This document shows, piece by piece, positions 8,281 through 18,089 of a DNA stretch of 64,000 bases. The position numbers were made by a program, and so were the translations under genes. Origin of the DNA: JABFSA01 sp963827515 (GTDB lineage Bacteria > Acidobacteriota > Vicinamibacteria > Vicinamibacterales > UBA2999); NCBI GenBank assembly GCA_963827515.1, contig CAWHBF010000004.1, positions 193,327 through 257,326 of the forward strand. The letters are read 5' to 3'. Position 1 is the first letter of the stretch. Each line of letters starts with the position of its first letter. A model generated the notes under the pieces. It searched no databases and had not been told where the DNA came from. It worked only from the letters and a program-made list of their open reading frames with translations.

Positions 8281-9566
8281 GGTGCCAGCGTCACGATGCG
8301 GTGCGCGTTACCCCGCGTGACGCCGACCAACACGCGTTGACCCTCACGAAGCGAGGCGAACGAACGCGCGATCTGCGCAGGCGTCGGTGTCTCCACGTTG
8401 CCGACGAGCGTGATCACGTCGCCAACGGCCAGTCCGGCTCGATCCGCAACGGACGCGCGTGCCACACGGAGGACTTCCGCGCCGATTCCCGCCCGGCCGC
8501 GCAGTGTCAGCCCAAGCGATCCGCTCGGCTTCGGCGCCGCGACGGCAGTCGCGACCAGGTCCACGTCCCGGACCTCGCCGGCCCGGCGCACGCGCAGCGT
8601 CAGTCGTTCTCCGGCGGACAAGCGGGCCACACGGACGTCCCAATGCTGACGGGTCGAGAGCGCCCGCCCGTCCACCGCTTCAATGACGTCTCCTGCTCTC
8701 AGCTGTCCTTTCGCGCCGCCGCCCGGCGCGACCCACGTGACGACCACACCAACCGACGAACCTGTCGCGGACGCGACCGGGGCCGTGAGGTCCTGCACGT
8801 CGACGCCGAGCGCCCCGGCAGGTCCCTTTGGCATGCCTAGCAGCCGATCGGCTTCGGCGAGCAAGGCTGTGCCGGGTACGACGAACAACCCACCACCGTT
8901 GGAGGACACGAGACCCACGAGTTCCGCGCTGTTCGTGAACACGAACGACCCCGGAGTCAGATCAGTACGGGCGGGCACGGACCAGATCGGTTCCGACCAC
9001 AATGGACTGTCGATGGCATCCAAAGATCCGACGAAGACCGGACGAATCAACACGTCCTGTGAGGACACTTCACCGGCGAGGAAATAGCGTGGCCCCTGAA
9101 AACGACCGGGCATCCAGGCATTCGACGGGGATTCAGACACGTCGCTCGTGGGGCGCACCACGAGCAGACCGGACGCCCGGTCACTCGCCAGCACGCGGGT
9201 GTCGTCCTCCGCCACTGAATCAGAACCGGCTGGGAGCAGCGCCACCGCAAGGTCTTCGCGCAGTCGGAGGGCTCCGACGCGGTGTGAGGATTCAGGAGAC
9301 CCGAATGAGCCCGATGGCATGTCGAACGTGAAGAGATAGGGACCCACACGAGTCTGGAGACGCGCGACTTCAGCCGCCAGATCGTCGTACGCAGGCACGC
9401 GGGAGAGCTGGCTGAGAACCGCCGGCACCGGATTCGGTGTGAGGGGACGCTCCTGGAATCTGATGCGGGACAGGAGCCACAGCGCGGCCAGCGCCAAGAG
9501 ACCGGCCGTGAGCAACAATCGCGTTTCGCGCGAGACGCGTGGTCGATAGGGGATGCTAGGTTCCAT
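8271..9566 (-). CDS. Membrane-anchored double-PDZ protein with degenerate HtrA-like protease domain
   Basis: 431 residues from the ATG at 9566. One N-terminal membrane anchor (residues 17-37, LLLTAGLLALAALWLLS) is followed by a trypsin-like region (about 70-255) and two PDZ domains (about 260-345 and 350-430, each with an AGDVI- or VGDVI-type loop). In HtrA proteases the catalytic serine lies in GNSGG; the matching place here reads PGSFVFTNSAELVGL, with no GNSGG, so it is probably not a protease. It heads the operon continuing into the antiporters. A role in binding misfolded envelope proteins is inferred. An ATG 11 codons upstream is also in frame. Confidence 0.75.
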   Translation of the reverse strand: MEPSIPYRPRVSRETRLLLTAGLLALAALWLLSRIRFQERPLTPNPVPAVLSQLSRVPAYDDLAAEVARLQTRVGPYLFTFDMPSGSFGSPESSHRVGALRLREDLAVALLPAGSDSVAEDDTRVLASDRASGLLVVRPTSDVSESPSNAWMPGRFQGPRYFLAGEVSSQDVLIRPVFVGSLDAIDSPLWSEPIWSVPARTDLTPGSFVFTNSAELVGLVSSNGGGLFVVPGTALLAEADRLLGMPKGPAGALGVDVQDLTAPVASATGSSVGVVVTWVAPGGGAKGQLRAGDVIEAVDGRALSTRQHWDVRVARLSAGERLTLRVRRAGEVRDVDLVATAVAAPKPSGSLGLTLRGRAGIGAEVLRVARASVADRAGLAVGDVITLVGNVETPTPAQIARSFASLREGQRVLVGVTRGNAHRIVTLAPWP

Positions 9567-9643
9567 GGCACCTCGAGAACCACGCCACGGTCGGCGCAAG
9601 CCTGGGAAGGGAATTCGCCGTGTCCGGAGTCCCTCTCGGACCG

Positions 9644-10307
9644 CTACCGGATAATGCCGCGGCGTACAGCGTATAAGACGATCTCCACGGCGCTATGGAC
9701 GTCGAGCTTCTCCATGATCCGTGCACGATGTGTTTCCACCGGTACTGGGGCTGATTCCGAGCACGGCAGCGATGTCCTTGTTGGCATTGCCCTCGGCAAT
9801 GAGCTGAAAGACCTCGCGTTCGCGTTCCGACAACGATTCGTAGCGATCGACGATGGCGCGATCCTCCGAGCGCTGTTTGACGAAGTCGTCCAGCATGAGG
9901 CGTGCAATCGCGGGACTGAAGAACGACTTTCCCGATGTCACAGCGCGAACCGCCTGCAGGAGATCGACATCGGCCGAATCCTTCAGCAGGTATCCCGCGG
10001 CGCCGGCGTGGAGAACCTGGGTGACGTACGCCTCGTCCGCGTGCATGCTCAGCACCAGGACGCGCACGTCAGGAACGTATCGCACGATCTGGCGCGTCGC
10101 CTCGATGCCGTTGAGCTGTGGCATCGCCACGTCGAGAACCGCGATGTCCGGCTTGTGTTCCTGCGCTTGACGGACCGCTTCGCGTCCATCGCTGGCCTCG
10201 GCGACGACGTGCCAGTCCACGTGTTCTTCGAGCACCCGGCGCAATCCCTGTCGCACCACGGTGTGATCGTCGGCTAGCAGGATGCGGACCATGCTACTGA
10301 TGCCCAC
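9644..10307 (-). CDS. NarL/FixJ-type response regulator (frameshifted)
   Basis: The receiver domain (residues 5-120) has LLADDHTVVRQG, the phospho-acceptor aspartate in IAVLDVAMPQLNG and the conserved lysine in GYLLKDSA. A LuxR-type helix-turn-helix follows (LSEREREVFQLIAEG, VETHRARIMEKLDVHS). The frame breaks near 9740, where one extra G in ACCGGTGGAAAC separates the last 30 codons. Removing it gives a normal 220-residue protein ending GIIR. The GTG at 10307 overlaps the kinase stop; ATG at 10292 is an alternative. It pairs with the histidine kinase directly upstream. The extra base may be a sequencing error. Confidence 0.85.
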
Positions 10308-11725
10308 TATCCGGCGCGGCGTACGTCGGGCTCTTTCGAATCGTCCCTGGCAGCCGTACCGTTCAGTGGGAGCCTGACGACGACCGTGGCGCCGCCCCCG
10401 GCACGATCGCTGACCATGAACGACCCGCCGAGCGATTGCGCGCGCTCGCGCATGCCGATGAAACCGAGCCCGCGGCCCGCAATGGCACGGTTCCCCGCCG
10501 GTCCCACCCCATGGCCGTTGTCCTCGATCGCGAGCCGCAAGAGCCCGTCACGCGCATTCAGGGTGACAGTGCACGCCGTGGCGCCGCTGTGTTGCGCGAC
10601 ATTGCTGAGCGCCTCCTGCACGATGCGGTAGACGCACAGTTCGATCTCCGGGGCCAGCCGCGCCTCCATCGTCTCGGCGAGCTGTGCGCGGATGCCCGTG
10701 CGTCTGGAGAAGTTCCGCAGATAGGTCGTCAAGGTCGCGGGTAGTCCGAAGTCGTCGAGGATCGACGGGTGGAGGAGCTGTGACATGTCGCGGACGCTTC
10801 GAAGTGTCGACTCGCTGATCTCGCGAGCCTCTTCCAGGGCGCTCCTGACGCGTGGATCGATGTCCGCGCGCAGCGCGATCCCGATGTCCATCTTCACTGC
10901 GGTCAGCGCCTGCCCGACTTCGTCGTGCAGCTCTCGGGCCAGTGCGCCCCGCTCCTGTTCCTGCACCGACACCAAACGGGCGGACAGCCGTTCGAGATCA
11001 TGCCTGTTGCTCTGTTCGATGCGCCGCTGCCGCTCGATCTCGCGCTGCAGCCAATTCACCCGCCGCGAGGCCACGACGGCCGCGACAAGCGCCGCGAGCA
11101 GCGTGCCGGCGCCCATCAGCAACAGTCGCGTTCGCACGTCGCGATAGAGCAGGTCGAGCTCTTCCTTCTGTCGTTGACTTGCGGCGGTCTGGAGCGCCAG
11201 GAGCTGATCCATCACGTGCAGTACCGTATCGCGCTGGGGGGCCACGCGGCCGCCCAGCAAGGCCGCGGCATCGGCGGGCGTCATCGGCGGTTCGATGAAC
11301 GCCACTTCGCGCGACGACCAGTAGTTGCCGAGCTCCATCTGCAGCAGAGCCCAGTGATCGCGCTCCGCCAGTGATTCCACTTCGGGCACGTACGTGCTCA
11401 GGAGCTGTTCGGCTTCGTTACGCAGGCGGGTGAGCTCGGCGCGGTACATCTCACGGCGGGTCATCGCGCCGTCGACCAGCGCGTCGCGTAGATAGATCGA
11501 ACCAAACAGCACGTTGGTTCGAAGCTTCGACAGTGTCTGCTCGCCCCGAAGGTACGAGTCGTGCACCGTCGATACGCTCTGCTCGATCTGTTGCAGGCCG
11601 CGAAACAGCTGATAGCCCCACAGCAGCCATAGCGCGAACACGATCGTGAATCCGGCGATGAGCGCCGGACGAACGGTCGACCTGTTGCGCGGATTCCGTT
11701 CTCGAGACGACGCTGCGGCTGCCAT
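10307..11725 (-). CDS. Sensor histidine kinase (NarX/DegS-like, HisKA_3)
   Basis: About 472 residues. A membrane helix (FTIVFALWLLWGYQLF) is followed by an extracytoplasmic helical sensor of about 160 residues, a second membrane helix (LLLMGAGTLLAALVAAVV), a coiled linker (RQRRIEQSNRHDLERL), the phospho-histidine helix ELHDEVGQALTAVKMDIG and the ATPase domain with EALSNVAQHSGA, DNGHGVG and GLGFIGMRERAQSLGG. The stop overlaps the response-regulator start, so the pair is coupled. The ATG at 11725 is chosen because the GTG 63 bases upstream adds an unlikely N-terminus. The signal sensed is unknown. Confidence 0.88.
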   Translation of the reverse strand: MAAAASSRERNPRNRSTVRPALIAGFTIVFALWLLWGYQLFRGLQQIEQSVSTVHDSYLRGEQTLSKLRTNVLFGSIYLRDALVDGAMTRREMYRAELTRLRNEAEQLLSTYVPEVESLAERDHWALLQMELGNYWSSREVAFIEPPMTPADAAALLGGRVAPQRDTVLHVMDQLLALQTAASQRQKEELDLLYRDVRTRLLLMGAGTLLAALVAAVVASRRVNWLQREIERQRRIEQSNRHDLERLSARLVSVQEQERGALARELHDEVGQALTAVKMDIGIALRADIDPRVRSALEEAREISESTLRSVRDMSQLLHPSILDDFGLPATLTTYLRNFSRRTGIRAQLAETMEARLAPEIELCVYRIVQEALSNVAQHSGATACTVTLNARDGLLRLAIEDNGHGVGPAGNRAIAGRGLGFIGMRERAQSLGGSFMVSDRAGGGATVVVRLPLNGTAARDDSKEPDVRRAG

Positions 11726-11894
11726 TCCTCGATCGTAGCCGCGCCGTGTGTCGGCGGTCCAACCGTGGTCGAAATCCTGAGGTATCACGCGGTTCGGATG
11801 ATCCCCCTTCCGGGGTGGTTCCCGCCATCAGGTCTTCAGGCAGCGTCGCATACTGTCCTGACCCGATGGACGCCCGGACCGATCCGATCTCGGG

Positions 11895-12598
11895 CTAGGC
11901 CGTGAGCAGCTTCCGCCGAGCCTGGTGGTATCCATCAGCTGTGCGTTCGCCGACTTGATGGTGGCCGTCGTCTCCGCCAGCCGTGTCAGGACCTTTCCGG
12001 GGACCGCTGCGTACATCTCCCCTTCTTCTGCGCCGGTATAGGCACGATTGCCGACGCAGCCGGTGCTCGCCACCATTCCGAGCGCCAGCGCGGCGGGGAC
12101 GGCCATGCACGTCGGGCGGCCAAACGTATTGAGGCCTGAGATCCCCGCGCGTAGCGCGGCTTCCTGCAGCAACATGACCCGCGATGCGAGCCCCCAGAAC
12201 AGCACGACGTCCGGATCGACGGGAGTGTCTCCCAAAGGGGCGTACACCACGGCCCCAGGGGTCGTGGGCAGCACCGGAATATCAGCAACCTCTTCCATCC
12301 GCACATACCCAATGCCGGTCATGAAGCTAAGGGTCGCCTCGAGCTCCGTGGCGCGGTCGGGAGGCAGCGGGATGTTGTGCGTGTGCGCACCAATCGCGCA
12401 GTTGTAGTGATCGCTCGGCACCGTGAAGAACGTGCGTCCCTCCGACGCCATGCGCCAGAAACTGCAACCCGCTGGTACCGTGCCCTCGAACTTGGCGACC
12501 CCAGCGGGAGGGGTCGATAGCATCGCCATGGCGATCGGGCGACGGACGAGGCCGAGGTCGGAGGCGAATTGCCGTTCCAGCTGACGATAGTCGATCAT
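11895..12598 (-). CDS. DUF169 family protein, copy 1 (frameshifted near its end)
   Basis: A soluble protein of about 234 residues after correction. It belongs to DUF169, a family of unknown function with conserved cysteines, here in GCSFWRM (near residue 45), HYNCAIG, GRPTCMAVPAAL and STGCVGNR. A one-base deletion near 11931 (GATACC where copy 2 has GAGTACC) shifts the last 14 codons; without repair the frame runs on to 11828. The intended end HQARRKLLTA is followed by TAG at 11895. Copy 2 lies at 29523-30229 and is nearly identical in DNA over the 3' half. No function should be assumed. Confidence 0.78.
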
Positions 12599-12712
12599 CT
12601 GTCTCCCGCTGATCTCGTGTTACCAACACCAGGCCGTGCGCCCAGTTCCTCGAATCACAATCTCATCGTCGCGCGCGCCCTTGGACGTCATGCGGGGGCA
12701 AGGGCCTACCTG

Positions 12713-13615
12713 CTACTTGGCGGTCGGCGCGGATTGACGGGCCTGATCGTAGACGTTCTTCAGGTGCACGAGAGGGACGTTCCCTTCGTGGCAGGTGTCC
12801 TCGTCGTCGAAGTCGCGACCGCCCTGTGGTGGGGGCAGGCGCCTCATCGGAACGGCCGAGGTGATGGTCCACGGCTGCGTGAACACCGTCGAATCGGTAA
12901 TCGTCATCGTCCAGTTGATCGTGTTCGCGTCGACCATCCTGAAGCGCTCGATGATGAGAGCATTCGGGCTATAGAAATCACCGCCGATGGCCATCCTGGT
13001 CCTGCCGTTGAAGTTCGTGCTCTCCACGACCAACGTGTCGCCTTCCCAACGACCAATCGGATCCCCGTTCCAGAGGCGAATGCCCGGAGGCAGATGCTCG
13101 CGCCGCGTGAGGCTCACCACGCGGGTGTTGTGCTGGTTGGCATTGATGACGACGTTGTCCCCGGCATGGTAGATGCTCTGCGCGAAGCTGTGCATCCGCC
13201 CGATGTCGTAATACTCACAATGGCCGACCGGGTCTTCGTAGGCGTTGGAATCCTCTCGTCGACGGTTTCGCTCCGCGAGCGCCCACGGCTGGTACGGGAT
13301 CACGCCGCTCGGCGGGTCGATAATGAGCCCCTTCCCTGCCTGAATCCCGAAGCCACCGGGATGCTCCTCCAGAATCACGGTGTGCGAAAGACCCACGCCC
13401 CCATTCCAGTTACCGGTCAGGTCCGGTTTTCCGTCCGCCCGCCGAGGAATCGGACCGGGCGCAGCCGACGCTGCAGCCTGACCCCGGCCGGCACCGCCCT
13501 GGTCGGCCGCAGATCCGCCTCCGCGGCCTTCCTGGCCGGAGGCAGGAACAGATCCCATGAGCAGCACGAACAGTGGCGCCACGATTGAAAGAAGACGACG
13601 TAGTCTCGTGCTCAT
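12713..13615 (-). CDS. Secreted GRWEG-family protein, member 1
   Basis: About 300 residues, starting MSTRLRRLLS after an AGAGGAG ribosome-binding site, with a signal peptide cleaved after about residue 27 (VPASGQ). A glycine/alanine-rich linker is followed by RRADGKPDLTGNW, WALAERNRR, VGHCEYYD, GRWEGDTLVVESTNFN, ERFRMVDANTINWTM and a C-terminal DDEDTCHEGNV. At least eight genes in this window share this core. I know of no assigned function; a beta-rich ligand-binding or lyase-like extracellular domain is possible. The two cysteines could form a disulfide in the periplasm. Confidence 0.75.
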   Translation of the reverse strand: MSTRLRRLLSIVAPLFVLLMGSVPASGQEGRGGGSAADQGGAGRGQAAASAAPGPIPRRADGKPDLTGNWNGGVGLSHTVILEEHPGGFGIQAGKGLIIDPPSGVIPYQPWALAERNRRREDSNAYEDPVGHCEYYDIGRMHSFAQSIYHAGDNVVINANQHNTRVVSLTRREHLPPGIRLWNGDPIGRWEGDTLVVESTNFNGRTRMAIGGDFYSPNALIIERFRMVDANTINWTMTITDSTVFTQPWTITSAVPMRRLPPPQGGRDFDDEDTCHEGNVPLVHLKNVYDQARQSAPTAK

Positions 13616-13709
13616 CATGCTCCTCTGACGTACAGGACCGCCGCGCCGTTTGTCAGACGACGCTTGAAGCTGTGCGGCCCTGCAAAGTGGATTGCGTGCG
13701 CTCGCCCAT

Positions 13710-13867
13710 TCAGAAATCGAGCTGTGCACTGATCTTGGCAAAGCGAGCCAACGGAATCGTTTGAGGCGCCAGCCACGGCGTCGCGCCGCCGTACGTGTTG
13801 TTCAAGGCGGTAGGCGTATTGTTATTCAACAGATTGTAGAAGTCGAGGTTGAGCGAGGCGCCCGAAC
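13710..13867 (-). pseudogene. 3' relic of an Oar-like TonB-dependent receptor
   Basis: About 50 codons read LNLDFYNLLNNNTPTAL, a YGG segment, then ARFAKISAQLDF and stop. This is the final strands and terminal phenylalanine signature found in the full receptors of this window. Nothing of the upstream 900 residues remains: directly before it is the TAG stop of the GRWEG gene at 13868, out of phase. It looks like a receptor gene cut by a recombination that brought in the neighbouring gene. Confidence 0.75.
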
Positions 13868-14722
13868 CTACCTGGCCCCCTGGCCGCTCCCCCTCGCCTG
13901 GTCGTACACATTCTTCAGGTGCAGCAGATCCACGTTTCCTTCGTGGCAGGTGTCTTCGTCGTCGAACTCGCCGCCGGGCGCCATGACGCGCTTCACGGGC
14001 AGCCCCGAGGTCATCGTCCACGGCCGCGTGAACACCTGTGGATCCTCGATCGTCAGCGTCCAGTCGATCGTGTTCGCATCGACCATCCTGAAGCGCTCGG
14101 TGAGGCGCGCATCGACGCTGTAGAAATCGCCGCCGATGGCCATCCGGGTCTTGGCGTTGAAGTTCGTGGTCTCGATCACGAGCGTGTCGCCTTCCCAACG
14201 CCCGATCGGATCTCCGAGCCAGAGGCGAATGCCCGGTGGAAGGTGCTCGCGCCGAGTCATGTCGATCACGCGGGTGATGTGCTGCTGGGCGTTCATGATG
14301 ATGTTGTTCCCGGCGTACATGACTTCCCACGCGAAGGGATGGAGGCGCGAGATGTCGTAGAACTCACAATGGCCGACGGGATCCTCGTAACCGTTGGCAT
14401 CTTCACGGCGCCGGTTCCGTTCCGTCAGCGCCCACGGCTGATACGGGATGATGCCGTTCGGCGGATCGATGACAAGACTCTTGCCGGCATTGATCCCGAA
14501 ACCGCCAGGGTGTTCCTCGATGATGTTCGTATGCGCGATCGGTCCGGCCGATCCGTTCCATCGACCGGTGAAATCCGGTTTGCCATCCGGCCTCCGTGGC
14601 GTGGCACCGCCCGCGGCCGGTGGGCCGCCGCGCCCGGCCTGACCCGCCGCGGGAACCGAATCGGTGGCCAGCGCAAGCAGAACGACCGCAATCGAGACTC
14701 GAGCGCAACCCCGGATCGTCAT
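13868..14722 (-). CDS. Secreted GRWEG-family protein, member 2
   Basis: 284 residues from the ATG at 14722 (MTIRGCARVS), with a signal peptide ending near VPAAGQ. It is close to member 1 next door: RRPDGKPDFTGRW, WALTERNRR, VGHCEFYD, GRWEGDTLVIETTNFN, RFRMVDANTIDWTL and EDTCHEGNVDLLHL are shared, so the pair arose by tandem duplication, with a receptor fragment between them. An in-frame ATG 66 bases upstream would add a second hydrophobic stretch and is less likely. Function unknown; periplasmic or secreted. Confidence 0.75.
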   Translation of the reverse strand: MTIRGCARVSIAVVLLALATDSVPAAGQAGRGGPPAAGGATPRRPDGKPDFTGRWNGSAGPIAHTNIIEEHPGGFGINAGKSLVIDPPNGIIPYQPWALTERNRRREDANGYEDPVGHCEFYDISRLHPFAWEVMYAGNNIIMNAQQHITRVIDMTRREHLPPGIRLWLGDPIGRWEGDTLVIETTNFNAKTRMAIGGDFYSVDARLTERFRMVDANTIDWTLTIEDPQVFTRPWTMTSGLPVKRVMAPGGEFDDEDTCHEGNVDLLHLKNVYDQARGSGQGAR

Positions 14723-14763
14723 GACCGCGCGTCCCCTCCTCAGATGCACCACGACGAGTGCGA

Positions 14764-14845
14764 GGGCCACGAAAAGCACGAAGGCCACAAGGGCACGAAC
14801 CCAGACGAAGGGTCGTACCTTCGACCGCCTCGTGCCTTCGTGGCG
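14764..14845. repeat. CACGAAGGCCAC-type short repeat with inverted arm
   Basis: The stretch 14764-14812 iterates GGCCACGAA / GCACGAAGG / GGCACGAAC units. At 14829-14845 CTCGTGCCTTCGTGG reads as the complement. It sits between the stop of the receptor at 14864 and the start of the GRWEG gene. Similar CTTCGTGGACTTC sequence lies at about 49690-49730. It is presumably a non-coding dispersed repeat. Confidence 0.45.
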
Positions 14846-14863
14846 ACGTTTCTCAGCGAGCGA

Positions 14864-17859
14864 CTAGAAGTCGAATTGCCAACTCACTTTGGCGAACCGG
14901 GCCGGAAAAATGCCGTTGGGCTGGAGCCACGACGGGCCGTACGTGTTGTTCTGCGACAGCACCGTGCTGACATTGAACGCGTTGTACAGGTCCAGGCTCA
15001 CCGTCGACCGTGTCTGACCGAATCGCAGCACCTTCCCGAATCGAAGATCGACCTGATTGAGTCGGTCGCCGTAGATCGTTCCCGGATCGATGATGGCCAC
15101 CGACACGTTCGCGGCGCCTCCCGACAACGGCCGGCCAAGCGACTGCGCGGCGACGGCGCTTGGCACGTTGTAATTCGAGAGGATCACGGGACCGGGGAGG
15201 CTCTGCCACGTCCCGCTCACCAGGACCTCGATGCGCGGAATCGTATACGAGCTGAGGAACTTGACCTGCGTCAGCCAGTCGGTCGCGTTGTGGCGGTCCT
15301 CGAGCGGTCTGATGGCTGCCTGGGTAATGAGGCCGGACGTCGCTCGGGTCTCGGACGGTTCCGGCACCTGCTTGAGGAGATCGCAGTTGTCGGTCACGGT
15401 GCGGCCAGTGCTCGTGCCCCCCTGCAGCAGAAGACCAGGAATGAGCCGCATGGCGAGGTTGACGTCGGCTCCGTGCCAGTACCTCCGTCTGCCCACCGTA
15501 GTTGTCTGCGAGGGTCACGAAGGTGTCCGACGGCAGGCCGAACTTCGCCGGGTTCAGGTTGTACATCCCGTGGACCACGTACCCGCCCCCGTCAGGCAAC
15601 CGCGGGTCCACAGGTGCGACGACGTCGAACTGGTCGTAGTCGGTGGGACCCACCACCCGGTTGTCCTGCACGCGGAAGTTGCCGTACGAGCGCCGGAAGT
15701 AGCTGACGTCGACCGAGGTGCGCGTCATCAGCTCTTGCTGAATACCGGCAGAGACCTCCCAGTTATATCCGCGCTTTCCCCACCCGTGCATCATCTCCGG
15801 GTCGAACGTCGACCCTGGCACCGGCTTGCCGAAATTGCCGTTCGCCATGGCGCCGCATTCGCCATTGGCCGCGGAGTTCATCAGGTCGCAGTCGGCCACG
15901 TAGTTCCGATTTCCGTCGTTCCAGGATCGCGTGGTCTGGGTGATGAGACTGCTGAGCGGGTTCGGGTCCTGCGTGATCGGGGCCCCTGCCGAGAGGGTCT
16001 CGAGGTACCTGTTCAGGCTGACCTTGAGGGCGGTCTTGCCGTTGCCGTGCACATCGTAAACCGACGCCGAGGTGCGGGGTCAGGTCGTGCCACGTCAAAA
16101 AGCCATCACCGGCCGGAAACGTCAGGTCGCGCGACGGCGTGAGAACTGACGGCCCGAGGTGCTGCTCCGGGTAGCTGGCTTTGAAATAGCTGTATCGCAT
16201 CCCGTACGACGCGGTCAGGCGACCCATCGTCCACTTGTCCTGGGCGTAGACACCCATGTTGTGGTCCACGTAGGTGTCCGTGTAGATCGGAAAGGCCCGC
16301 TGGCTCAACTGATTCGGGACGGCATTGTTCAGGCGATAGCTCAGCGGATTCTGGTTGTTGTAGGTGAAGCCGTTCCATCCGTTCGTGTGATTGAGACCCA
16401 GCCTCATGGCGTGCCCGCCGGTGATGTACGACATCGAGAAGCGCTTGTGCGTCGTCGTGGCCGGCTGCAGCCGATCGGTCTCGAGCTGTCGAAACCGCAG
16501 GCCCGTCGTCTGTTCCATCGCCGGAATCATGTTCGGGTTGATGCCCTCGAGCGGAAGCAGGTTGCTGGCCGCCTTGTACCGGTTGATGCCCGCCTCGAGC
16601 AGGATGCGATTGCTCATCGGCGAACTCCAGTCGACCTGTATCTGTCGCTGCACCGGATAGATCCGGCTCTCCGCCGCCTCAGGTGCCAAGGTCAGACTGA
16701 CACCCGTCGGCGCGTATTCGACCACGTCGTCGTTCCAGCTCACCCCGATCTTGTGCTTCGCCGCCACCTGCCAGCTGAGACGCAGCTGTCCACCCGACCA
16801 GATCGACGGGTTGGCAGCCGGCCGATCCAGGTCCGGTTCGAATACCCATACGTTCGGATTGTTCTGGTTCTTGTCGTAATACATCCCGTCGGCATAGTTC
16901 GCTGAATTCTTGTAGCGGACCGCAACGAAGAACCAGAGCTTGTCCTGCTTGATCGGACCTCCGAACCCGGGGTTGATGTCGTAGTTGTCCTTGATCCCAC
17001 CCGCCGACCTCACCCCGAGCGCCTGCAGCTCAGGCGTGATGTTATCGGCCTGCCAGGACGGGCTCGCGTAGCTGGTGAAGAGTGCGCCGTTGAAGGTGTT
17101 CCCACCCTCGCGAGGAATGATGTTGATTCGCACGCCACCGGTCGTGTACTCGGCGCCCGCCGCTGCCGTGTCCACGTTCACTTCCTGCGTGCCGATGGGG
17201 TTGATGTTGACCGGCGTCGAGAAGCCGGTCCCCGACTGCCCGACGGTTTCGATTCCGTTTCGCAGCATGAGCTGGTCACCCGTCCGGCCGCCGTGGATCG
17301 CCACGCTACCGATCGGACTACCCGACGACGACGATCCGCCGACGTCCTGCGCCGAAAGGTTGCCGCGAGACACACCAGGAATCAGCGCTGCAAGATCGAA
17401 CGCCGTGCGGCTCGTCGGGATTTCCTCGATGATTTCGCGATCCATGACGCTCTGCCGCCTCGTGTTCTGCACGTCCACGATAGGTGACTCGCCGGTGACC
17501 GTGATCGTTTCCTCAACGGCGCCCACGCGCAGGCCGATATCGATCTTCGCGGAGAAGGAGCCCGCCAGCTCGACGCCTCCACGCGACACGGTGTTGAAGC
17601 CCGGCAAGGTGTACGTCAGCGTATAGGTGCCAGGCGCCAAATTCACGATCTGGTACTGCCCCGTTCCGTCAGTCACGGTCGAACGCACCTTCTCGATCAG
17701 GGCCGGGCTCGCTGCTTCGACGGTCACGCCGGGCAGGACCGCGCCCGATGCGTCGGTCACGACGCCCGTGACGGTAGCCTGGGCGTAGGACGCGGCCGGG
17801 ATCAACGCCAACACGGCCACACAAGCCGCGCGGGACACCAACTTCGCAAGTCCACTCAT
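14864..17859 (-). CDS. Oar-like TonB-dependent outer-membrane receptor 1 (two frameshifts)
   Basis: An outer-membrane transporter energised by TonB. From the ATG at 17859 (GGGGGAGA site) come a signal peptide (to ASYAQA), a carboxypeptidase-regulatory-like domain (residues 25-110, with GAVLPGVTVEAASPALIEKV), a plug domain (110-240) and a long beta-barrel ending RFAKVSWQFDF. Single extra bases near 16055 (GGTTTACG) and 15495 (GAGGTACTGG) break the frame twice. Removing them gives 997 residues, matching the intact 992-residue receptor at 26290. The propeller gene at 18090 lies 230 bases upstream on the same strand. The substrate is unknown; Oar-type receptors import peptides, proteins or polymers in other bacteria. 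Confidence 0.85.
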
Positions 17860-18017
17860 ATCTGTCTCCCCCATTCTCGATACGACACTAGTCAGGCACC
17901 TCGAACGACATAAACGCTGCGTGTATTCCCTCGTCTGGACATCGGGCCACACACTCCAGCTTCACAAGCCACACGAAGGCGCCCAGTTGATGCGCCTGGC
18001 CTTTGTCGCACAGCACG

Positions 18018-18070
18018 AGGAGGCTCGGTTCGCGAGCCTCCTCTCGATAGGCTGCCGGCTTCGAGCCGGC
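18018..18070. terminator. Two consecutive hairpins between propeller and receptor genes
   Basis: A perfect 10-bp stem AGGAGGCTCG / CGAGCCTCCT (18018-18042) is followed by GCCGGCT-TCG-AGCCGGC (18054-18070). They lie just after the propeller stop on the minus strand and before the receptor. No T-run follows, so they may terminate or act as a processing or stabilising element. The rest of 17860-18089 shows nothing recognisable. Confidence 0.4.
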
Positions 18071-18089
18071 GGCGTCTGCCCGAACAGCT

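Noticed and set aside
11828..11894. Extended C-terminus of DUF169 copy 1
   Set aside because: The 25 or so residues beyond the break are out of the family frame; copy 2 shows the true end.
13919..15706. 595-codon open frame on the plus strand
   Set aside because: It spans two minus-strand genes and an intergenic repeat (its GHEKHEGHKG text is the repeat itself). No fold or ribosome-binding site.
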